Below, piece after piece: positions 56,806 to 64,000 of a DNA stretch of 64,000 nucleotides (positions are counted from its first letter, which is position 1; each line of letters begins with the position of its first letter). The notes beneath the pieces are model-generated. The model searched no databases. It was not told where the DNA came from and saw only the letters and a list, made by a program, of their open reading frames with translations. The translations under genes and the position numbers were made by a program. The stretch comes from Nocardioides albidus (GTDB lineage: Bacteria; Actinomycetota; Actinomycetes; Propionibacteriales; Nocardioidaceae), in NCBI RefSeq assembly GCF_006335005.1, contig NZ_VDMP01000021.1, positions 67,509 through 131,508 on the forward strand, given 5' to 3'.

Positions 56806-58493
56806 TCGAGGTCGTCGAGGCGAGCATCGCCCAGCTGCGCGCCGCCCTGGAATCGGGCGAGACCACCAGCGTGGAGCTGGTGCGTGCCTACGAGGCGCGG
56901 ATCGACGCCTTCGACGCACCGGAGACGCCGACCGCCCTGAACGCCGTCGTCGTGCGCAACCCCGACGCCCTCGCCGAGGCCGCCGAGTCCGACGCCCGGC
57001 GAGCGCGCGGCGAGTCGCGCGGTCCCCTCGACGGCATCCCCTACACGGCCAAGGACAGCTATCTCGTCCGGGGCCTGACCGCGGCCTCGGGCTCCCCTGC
57101 CTTCGCCGACCTGGTCGCCCAGCGCGACGCGTTCACCATCGAGCGACTGCGAGCCGCCGGCGCGATCTGTCTCGGTCTGACCAACATGCCGCCGATGGCG
57201 AACGGCGGCATGCAGCGCGGCGTCTACGGCCGCGCCGAGAGTCCGTACAACGACGCCTGGCTCACCTCGGCCTTCGGCTCAGGCTCGTCCAACGGGTCCG
57301 GCACCGCGACGGCGGCGTCGTTCGCGGCCTTCGGGCTGGGCGAGGAGACCTGGTCGAGCGGGCGGGCGCCGGCCTCCTGCAATGCGCTGTGCGCCTACAC
57401 ACCCTCCCGAGGCGTGATCTCGGTTCGCGGGAACTGGCCGCTGGTCCCGACCATGGACGTCGTCGTACCGCACACCCGCACGATGGCCGACCTGTTCGAG
57501 GTCCTCGACGTGATCGTCGCCGACGACCACGAGCAGCGCGGCGACTTCTGGCGCGCGCAGCCGTGGGTCGAGGTCCCGGCATCCTCCGACGTCCGTCCCC
57601 ACTCCTACCTCGACCTGCGCGGCTCGCTGGCGGGCAAGCGCCTCGGCATCCCCCGGATGTACGTCAACGCCGACCCCGAGGCGGGCACCGGTACGACGAT
57701 CGGCGGCGCGACGGGCGAACGGATCGAGACGCGGGCCTCTGTCATCGCGCTGTGGGAGGCCGCCCGCCGCGACCTCGAGGCCGCGGGCGCCGAGGTGGTG
57801 GAGGTGGACTTCCCGGTCGTGACCAACTACGAGGGCGACCGGGCCGGCGCCCCGACGATCAGGACCCGCGGCCTGGTCTCCCCCGAGTTCCTGCAGCACG
57901 AGATCGTCGACCTCTCGGCCTGGGCCTGGGACGACTTCCTGGCCGCCAACGGCGACCCGAAGCTCCCCGGCCTCGCCGGAGTCGACGGGGCGCTGATCTT
58001 CCCGGCCCCGGAGGGTGCGCTCCCCGACCGGTACACCGGCTTCGACGACGACATCGCGTCGTACCCCGCACAGGTCCGCGAGCACCCGTACGCCTCGTTC
58101 ATCGACATCCCCCACCTCGCCGACGGCGTGCGCGGACTCGAGGAGACGAGACGCCTCGACCTCGAGGAGTGGATGGACGACCTGGGCATCGACGCCGTGG
58201 TGTTCCCCGCGATGGCCGACATCGGCCCCGCCGACATGGACGTCAACCCGGCATCAGCGGATCTCGGCTGGCGCAACGGCGTCTGGGTGGCCAACGGCAA
58301 CCTGGCCATCCGCCACCTCGGCATCCCCACCGTCACCGTGCCGATGGGCACCATGGCCGACATCGGGATGCCGGTGGGGTTGACCTTCGCCGGCCGCGCC
58401 TACGACGACACGGCACTGCTCGAGCTCGCCGCGGCCTTCGAGGCGACCGGCGTGCGTCGGACCGTGCCGCCGCGCACGCCGCCGCTCGGCTGA
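56802..58493 (+). CDS. Amidase signature family enzyme
   Basis: A 563-residue amidase with the Ser-cisSer-Lys triad: Lys84 in YTAKDSY, the glycine/serine stretch FGSGSSNGSGTAT near 160-168, and the nucleophile Ser186 in EETWSSGRAPAS. In most members the segment before the nucleophile is DTGGS; here it is ETWSS. It hydrolyses an amide or N-carbamoyl group. It is translationally coupled to agmatine deiminase, so N-carbamoylputrescine or a related product is a possible substrate. Ends at a perfect hairpin. Confidence 0.87.
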   Translation: MIEVVEASIAQLRAALESGETTSVELVRAYEARIDAFDAPETPTALNAVVVRNPDALAEAAESDARRARGESRGPLDGIPYTAKDSYLVRGLTAASGSPAFADLVAQRDAFTIERLRAAGAICLGLTNMPPMANGGMQRGVYGRAESPYNDAWLTSAFGSGSSNGSGTATAASFAAFGLGEETWSSGRAPASCNALCAYTPSRGVISVRGNWPLVPTMDVVVPHTRTMADLFEVLDVIVADDHEQRGDFWRAQPWVEVPASSDVRPHSYLDLRGSLAGKRLGIPRMYVNADPEAGTGTTIGGATGERIETRASVIALWEAARRDLEAAGAEVVEVDFPVVTNYEGDRAGAPTIRTRGLVSPEFLQHEIVDLSAWAWDDFLAANGDPKLPGLAGVDGALIFPAPEGALPDRYTGFDDDIASYPAQVREHPYASFIDIPHLADGVRGLEETRRLDLEEWMDDLGIDAVVFPAMADIGPADMDVNPASADLGWRNGVWVANGNLAIRHLGIPTVTVPMGTMADIGMPVGLTFAGRAYDDTALLELAAAFEATGVRRTVPPRTPPLG

Positions 58494-58524
58494 TCCGGCG
58501 GGCCGCACCGTCGTCGACGGCTGG

Positions 58525-58544
58525 CTCCTGAGCGCCCTCAGGAG
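58525..58544. terminator. Bidirectional terminator hairpin
   Basis: CTCCTGAG-cgcc-CTCAGGAG, a perfect 8-base stem between the convergent amidase and patatin genes. It overlaps the patatin stop codon. Confidence 0.6.
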
Positions 58545-59488
58545 TCAGCCGACAGCTGGCGCAGGAACGCCGCCATCACCGCACGTCCGCGCTCGATCGC
58601 GTCCTCGACGTCGGCGAGGTCGGCGCCGAGGCGGGACACGTCCGGCGAGCCGAGCGGCGGACGCACCTCCACCAGCGTGGGAACCTCCGCCACCGAGCTC
58701 TCGGCGAGCAGCACGTCGTCGGCCGCGTAGGTCCGGTGGCGCTCGACGTGGGCACGCCCCGCGGAGCGGCCGTGGCGCAGGAAGTACGGCGTCAGCGCCA
58801 ACCGCTCGAAGAGCGAGGGCGGCACGGCGCGCTGGTCCGAGCGTCGGGTGCGCAGCACCAGGACATGGGTCGCGCCCTGGTCCAGCGCCGTCCGGAAGGG
58901 CACCCCCTCCGACAGCCCGCCGTCGACGAAGGTCCGGCCGCCCAGACGCACCGGGCGGCCGGCGAGCAGCGGAAGGCACGAGCTCGCGCGCAGCGCGGTC
59001 TGCAGGCTCGGCCGGTCGACGACGTACGACGCGAGGTCGGTGGCCCGCCCGCTGCGCGCGTCGGTCGCGATCGGGTGGAAGCCGATCGGGCTGGCGAGGA
59101 TGGCGTCGAAGTCCATCGGCGTGATCGACTCGTAGACGTGGTGCACGAGCCGGCCGAGGTCGACGACCGGCCCTCCGCGCAGCACGCGCCGCGGATCGGT
59201 GACCTTGGCGTCCGCCACCTCGGGCCACGCCCAGCTGCGGATCCACCGCTGCGCCTCACCGGTGAGCAGCCAGGCGCCGTTCAGCGCACCGCCGGAGGTG
59301 CCGTAGACGTCGTCGAAGCAGCCGGTCAGACCGGCCTCGTCGAGCGCCAGCGCCATGCCGGCGGAGTACGCCGCCCGGCTGCCGCCGCCCTCGATGGCCA
59401 GCGCGATCCGCAGACCGTCGTCGCGCTGCCCCGGACGGCTGTCGGAGTGCTGCCGGTCGAGGAGGGCGCGTAGGAGGGGAACGCTCAC
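58538..59488 (-). CDS. Patatin-like phospholipase
   Basis: A 316-residue lipid acyl hydrolase. The oxyanion loop IEGGGSRAAYSAGM, the nucleophile in YGTSGGALNGAW and the Asp dyad in FVDGGLSEGVPF are all present. It should hydrolyse phospholipids or acyl esters. The GTG at 59488 overlaps the acetyltransferase stop (GTGA). It is the last gene of a coupled four-gene operon; a role in lipid or envelope turnover is inferred. Confidence 0.9.
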   Translation of the reverse strand: MSVPLLRALLDRQHSDSRPGQRDDGLRIALAIEGGGSRAAYSAGMALALDEAGLTGCFDDVYGTSGGALNGAWLLTGEAQRWIRSWAWPEVADAKVTDPRRVLRGGPVVDLGRLVHHVYESITPMDFDAILASPIGFHPIATDARSGRATDLASYVVDRPSLQTALRASSCLPLLAGRPVRLGGRTFVDGGLSEGVPFRTALDQGATHVLVLRTRRSDQRAVPPSLFERLALTPYFLRHGRSAGRAHVERHRTYAADDVLLAESSVAEVPTLVEVRPPLGSPDVSRLGADLADVEDAIERGRAVMAAFLRQLSADS

Positions 59489-60066
59489 GGCCCGAGCTCC
59501 CTCACCACCCGGGCCGGGTTGCCGACCGCGAGCACGCCCGCAGGCAGGTCGCGGGTCACGACGGCGCCCGCTCCGACGACGGTGTCCGCGCCGATGGTGA
59601 CGCCGGGGCACACGACCACGCCGCCGCCCAGCCACACGTTGTCGCCGATGGTGATCGGCGCGGCGGACTCCCACTTGTCGCGCCGGGGACCGGCCTCGAG
59701 CGGGTGGATCGGCGTCAGGAGCTGCACGTTGGGCCCGATCTGCACGTCGTCGCCGATCGTGATGGCCGCGACGTCGAGGGCGACGAGCCCGAAGTTCACG
59801 AAGGCCCGAGCGCCGATCCGGATCTGGGAGCCGTAGTCGACGTGCAGCGGCGGGCGGATCGCGGTGTCCTCGCCGATCGCGCCGAGGAGCTCGCCGAGGA
59901 TCGCCGTACGCCGCTCACGCTCGCGGACTCCGGTCGCGTTGTAGGCCTCGGTCAGCTCCTGGGCGCGGACGTAGGCGTCGACCAGCTCGGGGTCGTCGGC
60001 GAGGTAGAGGTCGCCGGCGAGCATCCGCTCCTTCATCGACCGCGGGTCGTCCGCGGTGCTCGTCAT
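59485..60066 (-). CDS. Left-handed beta-helix acetyltransferase, maltose/galactoside O-acetyltransferase type
   Basis: A 193-residue hexapeptide-repeat enzyme. MKERMLAGDLYLADDPELVDAYVRAQELTEAYN is the Mac N-terminal domain, and the repeats include IRIGARAFVNFGLVALD, ITIGDDVQIGPNVQLLTPIHP (catalytic His) and ITIGDNVWLGGGVVVCPGVTIGADTVVGAGAVV. It transfers an acetyl group from acetyl-CoA to a sugar or similar acceptor. Coupled on both sides by 4-base overlaps. Confidence 0.92.
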   Translation of the reverse strand: MTSTADDPRSMKERMLAGDLYLADDPELVDAYVRAQELTEAYNATGVRERERRTAILGELLGAIGEDTAIRPPLHVDYGSQIRIGARAFVNFGLVALDVAAITIGDDVQIGPNVQLLTPIHPLEAGPRRDKWESAAPITIGDNVWLGGGVVVCPGVTIGADTVVGAGAVVTRDLPAGVLAVGNPARVVRELGP

Positions 60067-60563
60067 CTCTCCTCCTCGTGCTCGTGGTGGCGCCGCTCGT
60101 CGGCCTCCTCGATGCGGCCCTCGAGCGCGGCGCGCGCCTCCGGCTTGCCGTGGAAGCGTCGGTACGAGTAGACGAGCAGGGCCAACGCGATCAGGCTCGA
60201 CGCGATCAGGGTGATCCCGGTGCCCGCGCCGCCGAACAACCACCACCTGTCGGCGATCGGCCACCAGGACGGCGCTTCCGGCCTGACGATCCACAGCGCC
60301 CCGAACGCCGCGAGCCCCAGGGCGCCGATCGTCGACATCACGATCCGCGGCCAGGTCTCCACTCCGTCGGCCGCGGCGCGAAGCGCCCGCAGCAGGACGG
60401 GGTCGAGGAGCCGCTCGGCCCAGGTGTACTGCTGGGAGAGCACGGCGAGGCCCGCCGCCATCAGCAGCAGGCCGGGGCCGGGCAGGATCATCGCCGCGAT
60501 GCCGGCGAGCAGCAGGAGCCAGCCGAGGACCTCGAGGAGGACCCGCTTCGCGGCGCCGGTCAC
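60063..60563 (-). CDS. PGPGW-type transmembrane protein
   Basis: A 166-residue membrane protein of the TIGR02611/PGPGW family. The first hairpin helix contains LEVLGWLLLLAGIAAMILPGPGLLLMAAGLAVL. Two further hydrophobic segments follow at about residues 72-90 and 105-125. The C-terminus is charged (EADERRHHEHEEER). Function unknown. GTG start overlaps the SnoaL-like stop. Confidence 0.85.
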   Translation of the reverse strand: MTGAAKRVLLEVLGWLLLLAGIAAMILPGPGLLLMAAGLAVLSQQYTWAERLLDPVLLRALRAAADGVETWPRIVMSTIGALGLAAFGALWIVRPEAPSWWPIADRWWLFGGAGTGITLIASSLIALALLVYSYRRFHGKPEARAALEGRIEEADERRHHEHEEER

Positions 60564-61069
60564 CGCCCGCCCCCGAAGCGGTCGAGCCAGGCCAGAACGT
60601 CCTCGTCGGCGTTGTCGTGCTGCGCCGCGATCCGCGCCCACCGCTGCGCCATCGCGTGGAAGCGCAGCGGGTTGTAGACGTCCTCCTCGCGCGAGAAGAG
60701 GCCGTCGCCGGCATACGTCATGATCGTGATGTTGGGCTCGGTGAGCATCGTCCCGTCGCCCGGGTCGGGCATCGAGTTGAGCACCTCGCAGACCAGCCGG
60801 CCGTGCTCGGGGTCCACGACCTGCCAGGAGAGCGGGAAGCCGGTCATCACCCGGCCCGGGTACGACGTCATGGTCCGCACCGCCCACGCGCGGATCTCGT
60901 CGCGGCCGCGGAAGGTGCCCATCGCGTGCTCGACGTACTCCGCGTCGAGCGTGAACAGGTCCGCGTAGCCGTCCCATTCGCCCGTCGCCGTGAAGCCGGC
61001 CACCTGCTCGTGGAAGGCGGCGTAGGCCTCGGTGATCTCCTCGGCGGCGAAGGAGGGGGCTCGGCTCAT
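60560..61069 (-). CDS. SnoaL/NTF2-like protein
   Basis: A 169-residue protein with a cone-shaped NTF2 fold: YAAFHEQVAGFTATGEWDGYADLFTLDAEYVEHAMGTFRGRDEIRAWA. Members act as small isomerases, hydrolases or binding proteins. It opens the coupled operon that ends with the patatin gene. No Shine-Dalgarno sequence is seen: the 12 bases before the ATG are repeat DNA that can fold as a hairpin (61078-61128). Translation may therefore be weak or leaderless. Confidence 0.82.
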   Translation of the reverse strand: MSRAPSFAAEEITEAYAAFHEQVAGFTATGEWDGYADLFTLDAEYVEHAMGTFRGRDEIRAWAVRTMTSYPGRVMTGFPLSWQVVDPEHGRLVCEVLNSMPDPGDGTMLTEPNITIMTYAGDGLFSREEDVYNPLRFHAMAQRWARIAAQHDNADEDVLAWLDRFGGGR

Positions 61070-61070
61070 T

Positions 61071-61128
61071 CCGGGGTCCCCGCGGAGTTGTTCGGGGGAG
61101 CGAAGCGGAGGAGGGGAACTCCGTGGGG
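61071..61128. repeat. Dispersed repeat with hairpin before the SnoaL-like gene
   Basis: The first 29 bases match 49567-49595 with two differences. CCCCGCGGAGTT (61078-61089) and AACTCCGTGGGG (61117-61128) form an 11 of 12 base-pair stem. The element directly abuts the SnoaL-like start codon. Confidence 0.65.
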
Positions 61129-61171
61129 TGGCCTCATGGGTCGATCCAAGCAGGTCCCACCAACGACGGCA

Positions 61172-61193
61172 CCCGAACATCGACGCTTCGGCC
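61172..61193 (+). repeat. 22-base repeat copy 1
   Basis: A 22-base sequence containing CGAACATCGACGCTTCGGCC. It differs at one base from 62200-62221, which abuts the nucleotide cyclase start. It may be a relic of a lost gene start or a shared promoter element. Confidence 0.5.
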
Positions 61194-61247
61194 GGGGCCG
61201 AGGCGAGCGCACACGCCGTCGCCCCGGCCCGGGTCACCCGACCACGG

Positions 61248-62120
61248 TCAGGCGCGCAGCCCGGCCGGCGCCTTGAACACGTTGCACGCCTTCGGGCGCC
61301 CCGTCGCGAACCCACGGTCCATCCAGAACATCTGGTTGGCGTCGGTGCCGTGCGAGGCCAGGCGGATCAGACGCCACCTCCAGTCGGCCAGCACCGCGTC
61401 CTCGATGGGATAGGTGGCACGGATCGAGTGCAGGAAGACCAGCGCCAGGCAGGAGGCCTGCAGCTCGGTGGCGGGCGTGCTCGCCGCCCAGGTCGTCCTC
61501 CCGGTGCTCACCTTCCTGGCGATCGCCTTCCAGACACCCATCTGGGTCTGGATGTGGTGGCCGTACTCGTGCGACAGGACGAAGGCGGCGCGCAGCCACC
61601 CCAGCCGACCGCCGAGGCCGTCCCTGGCCGGATCCCTGGCCCAGGCCAGCACCTCCTCGACATTGAGGTACATCGTGCGGTTGACGGGGCAGTAGGTCGA
61701 CACGTAGATCTCGCCCGGCCCACACGGGGTCGAGACCGCCTGGGACCAGACCACCATCGCCGGCTTCCGCCAGCGCAGACCGGCCTTCTTGACCTTCTTC
61801 CGCCACGCCTTGTCGAGGCAGCCCTTGAGGACGGTGTAGTACTCCGTCACATGCGCCGCGGTGTCGAGCGGCACGGCGTGACGGATGCAGGCGCGGTCCT
61901 TGAGCGCCTTGACCCGATAGATCGGGTTGTGCTTGAGCACCCTGTTCGGCGACGGCGGCCTCCGGGCGCTGGGCAGCGCCACGCGGGCCTCCGGCGCGGA
62001 GGCGAGCGGAGCGGCATCGGCCTTCGCGGGGCTGCTGAGCGAGACGGACAGAAGGGCACCGACGAGGGCCGTCACCACGAGGTGCACGGCGGCGAGGAAC
62101 GGTCGCGGGATCCGGGTCAT
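61248..62120 (-). CDS. Secreted neutral zinc metallopeptidase (YpfJ-like)
   Basis: A 290-residue exported protein. The signal peptide (FLAAVHLVVTALVGALLSVSLSSPAKADA) ends near residue 35. The zinc motif HEYGHHIQ sits in AAFVLSHEYGHHIQTQMGV, with a later Glu in ASTPATELQASCLALVFLHS. Cys pairs (YCPVNRT, CGPGE) suggest disulfides outside the cell. Length is typical. The substrate is unknown. Confidence 0.88.
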   Translation of the reverse strand: MTRIPRPFLAAVHLVVTALVGALLSVSLSSPAKADAAPLASAPEARVALPSARRPPSPNRVLKHNPIYRVKALKDRACIRHAVPLDTAAHVTEYYTVLKGCLDKAWRKKVKKAGLRWRKPAMVVWSQAVSTPCGPGEIYVSTYCPVNRTMYLNVEEVLAWARDPARDGLGGRLGWLRAAFVLSHEYGHHIQTQMGVWKAIARKVSTGRTTWAASTPATELQASCLALVFLHSIRATYPIEDAVLADWRWRLIRLASHGTDANQMFWMDRGFATGRPKACNVFKAPAGLRA

Positions 62121-62199
62121 GGCTCGCCCCTACCCCCTCACGGCCGTGCCGAACCCGCGGTGAGTGGACCGGCTCGGCGATCCACAGCGCCCCGACTCC

Positions 62200-62221
62200 C
62201 CCGAACATCTACGCTTCGGCC
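62200..62221 (+). repeat. 22-base repeat copy 2, abutting the cyclase start
   Basis: A 22-base sequence containing CGAACATCTACGCTTCGGCC, one base different from 61172-61193. It ends exactly where the cyclase ATG begins, so it likely holds promoter or leader information of that gene. Confidence 0.5.
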
Positions 62222-63820
62222 ATGGCCCGCGCGAGCTCCCGACCGCGCAGCCCGTTCGGCTCACGGCTGCTGGGACCTCGCGACCAGGGACCGCGACAGC
62301 TGCGGGTCCGGATCCAGGTCCTGCTGACGGTGATGCTGGTGACGACCAACCTGGTCGGCGCACTCGTCGTCTTCGTGATCAACACCTGGGCGATCCCCTC
62401 CCCGCCGCCGACGCGGGGCATGGTCCTGGCGCTGGCGATCGCGATCCCGACCTACGTCGTCGCGGCCGCGATCGTCGGCGCGATCTGGGGCACGACGTCG
62501 TCGCTGCGGGCGCTGCGCTGGGCCACGCAGCCGGACGCGGAGGTCGACGACGCCCAGCGGGCACGGGCGCTGCGGGTGCCGCTGACCCTGACCTTCGCGC
62601 AGCTGTGGATCTGGGTGGTCGGGACGGCGCTGTTCACCGTCCTCACGATCCTGCTGCAGCCCTCGCGCGCGGTCGGCACCGCGCTCACCGTCGGCATCGG
62701 CGCAATGGTCGTGTGCGGGATCGCCTACCTGCTGCCCGAGTTCACGCTGCGCCCGATCGCCGCCCGGGCGCTGGAGGACGCCACGGTGACCGAGCGGGTG
62801 CGCGGGGTCGGCGTGGGTCCGCGGATGGCGATCTTCTGGACGCTCGGCACGGCCGCGCCGCTGGTCGGGCTGCTCATCACGGCGATCCTCGCGCTCCCGC
62901 CGGCCGGCTCCGACGCCACGCTCGACCAGCTCGCGGCCGTCACGATCATCGTGTGCGGGATCGTCCTGGTCTTCGGGTTCCTCATCACCGATCTCAACGC
63001 CCGCTCCGTCGTGGCCCCGCTGCTGTCGGTGCGCGACGCGATGCAGGAGGTCGAGGCGGGCCGGCTCGACGCCGACATCGTCGTGTACGACGGCACCGAG
63101 CTCGGACAGCTGCAGACCGGCTTCAACTCGATGGTCCACGGCCTGCGCGAGCGCGAGCAGATCCGCGACCTCTTCGGCCGCCACGTCGGCCAGGAGGTCG
63201 CTGCCGCGGCCGCGGCGCTCGGTGCGGGCGAGATCGAGCTGGGCGGCGAGACCCGCGTCTGCTCGGTGCTCTTCGTCGACCTCGTCGGATCGACGACGTA
63301 CGCCACCGAGCACGGGCCGACCGAGGTGGTCGCCGTCCTCAACCGCTTCTTCGCGGTCGTGGTGGACGAGGTCGACCGTCACCACGGCCTGGTCAACAAG
63401 TTCATCGGCGACGCGGTGCTCGCCATCTTCGGCGCCCCCGTCGAGCACGCGGAGCATGCCGCAGCCGCGCTCTCCGCGGCCCGCGCGATGGCACGACGGC
63501 TCGCCGTCGAGGTGCCGGAGGTGGGCGCCGGGATCGGCGTCGCGACCGGCCAGGTGGTCGCAGGCAACGTCGGCCACGAGCAGCGGTTCGAATACACCGT
63601 CATCGGCGACGCGGTGAACTCCGCCGCCCGGCTGACCGACCTCGCCAAGGACGTCCCCGGCCGGGTGCTCGCCTCTTGGGACTCCGTGGCGGCCGCCGGC
63701 GATCCGGAGGCGGCGCACTGGACGGCGTACGGCGAGGTGGTGCTGCGCGGACGGAGCGAGCCGACCCGCCTCGGGGTGCTCGCCGCCGACACTTCGGGTC
63801 TGGCAGGCTCCCCCGGGTGA
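62222..63820 (+). CDS. Membrane-bound class III adenylate/guanylate cyclase
   Basis: A 532-residue protein with about six membrane helices (residues 30-250), a HAMP linker (RSVVAPLLSVRDAMQEVEAGRLDADIVVYDGTELGQLQTGFNSMV) and a C-terminal cyclase domain. The first metal Asp is in CSVLFVDLVGSTTYATE, the second in NKFIGDAVLAIFGAP, and YTVIGDAVNSAARL contains the Asp of the substrate-selecting region. The layout matches the mycobacterial Rv1318c group. It makes cAMP (or cGMP) in response to an unknown membrane signal. Confidence 0.92.
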   Translation: MARASSRPRSPFGSRLLGPRDQGPRQLRVRIQVLLTVMLVTTNLVGALVVFVINTWAIPSPPPTRGMVLALAIAIPTYVVAAAIVGAIWGTTSSLRALRWATQPDAEVDDAQRARALRVPLTLTFAQLWIWVVGTALFTVLTILLQPSRAVGTALTVGIGAMVVCGIAYLLPEFTLRPIAARALEDATVTERVRGVGVGPRMAIFWTLGTAAPLVGLLITAILALPPAGSDATLDQLAAVTIIVCGIVLVFGFLITDLNARSVVAPLLSVRDAMQEVEAGRLDADIVVYDGTELGQLQTGFNSMVHGLREREQIRDLFGRHVGQEVAAAAAALGAGEIELGGETRVCSVLFVDLVGSTTYATEHGPTEVVAVLNRFFAVVVDEVDRHHGLVNKFIGDAVLAIFGAPVEHAEHAAAALSAARAMARRLAVEVPEVGAGIGVATGQVVAGNVGHEQRFEYTVIGDAVNSAARLTDLAKDVPGRVLASWDSVAAAGDPEAAHWTAYGEVVLRGRSEPTRLGVLAADTSGLAGSPG

Positions 63821-64000
63821 GCCAGGGAGTGGAGCAGGGATTCGAGCCGGACGCCATCGTCGTGGGAGCCGGCCTCGCCGGGCTGGTCGCGACCTACGAG
63901 GCCACCAGGGCCGGCAAGCGGGTGCTCGTCCTCGACCAGGAGAACCGCGCGAACCTCGGCGGCCAGGCGCACTGGTCGCTGGGCGGGCTGTTCTTCGTCG
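63817..64000 (+). CDS. FAD-dependent dehydrogenase, N-terminal part (cut by window edge)
   Basis: The first 61 codons are visible. DAIVVGAGLAGLVATYEATRAGKRVLVLDQENRANLGGQAHWSLGGLFFV is a FAD-binding Rossmann motif followed by the GGQAxWSxGG signature of the KstD-like/fumarate-reductase flavoprotein group. Members dehydrogenate steroid or related substrates. The GTG at 63817 overlaps the cyclase stop (GTGA). Confidence 0.85.
   Translation, partial: MSQGVEQGFEPDAIVVGAGLAGLVATYEATRAGKRVLVLDQENRANLGGQAHWSLGGLFFV

Overview
The window is high-GC DNA from an actinobacterium. A Nocardioides-like (Propionibacteriales) host is my best guess. Supporting signs are the frequent GTG starts, the many 4-base ATGA/GTGA gene overlaps, a mycothiol-type MDMPI_N protein, an F420/deazaflavin-type oxidoreductase, menaquinone synthesis (menB) and a recC-recB-recD operon. 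The genus is inference from gene content only.

Positions 1-36851 are an accessory catabolic region. Its first part (1-21.5 kb) holds an aldehyde dehydrogenase (cut by the window edge), a thioesterase, a TetR regulator, an NtaA/DszA-type flavin monooxygenase, a PAS protein, an acyl-CoA synthetase, and a six-gene operon of a CUT2-type ABC importer, a histone-deacetylase-like amidohydrolase and a urease-like pair (fused gamma-beta plus alpha). It continues with a thiolase/SDR/MDMPI_N operon, a flavin reductase fused to an IclR-type sensor domain, a FAD oxidoreductase, an APC permease and an HxlR-type regulator. A palindromic element built on AGTGCACT lies in front of four separate transcription units here, which marks them as one regulon.

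The second part (21.5-36.9 kb) holds a NitT/TauT-type ABC importer, a ketopantoate-reductase-like protein, an enolase-superfamily dehydratase, a crotonyl-CoA-reductase-like protein, an MFS carrier, a crotonase, a PucR regulator, two metallo-beta-lactamase-fold hydrolases, a GntR regulator, a flavin amine oxidase and a TetR regulator. A second motif, GTTGTCSGAC, occurs in five promoter regions of this part, including that of the GntR gene itself.

Positions 36.9-42 kb carry a small mobilisable element: a MobF relaxase, two small excisionase-like helix-turn-helix proteins and a tyrosine integrase. The integrase frame has no stop inside the element and runs antisense through menB. A 16-base direct repeat lies 3' of the relaxase gene and again 7 bases from the menB stop. 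The left 37 kb may therefore be (part of) an island anchored at the 3' end of menB.

From menB to the right end the content is mostly core: menB, a deazaflavin-dependent oxidoreductase, an ACT protein and recD/recB/recC. Next comes a decayed stretch (53.1-55.6 kb) with fragments of a TolB-like propeller, a TIGR03943-like protein and an NCS1 permease around two coupled TetR genes. After that come an agmatine deiminase-amidase pair, a four-gene coupled operon (SnoaL-like, PGPGW membrane protein, hexapeptide acetyltransferase, patatin), a secreted zinc peptidase, a membrane class III nucleotide cyclase and the start of a FAD dehydrogenase. No rRNA, tRNA or CRISPR array was seen.
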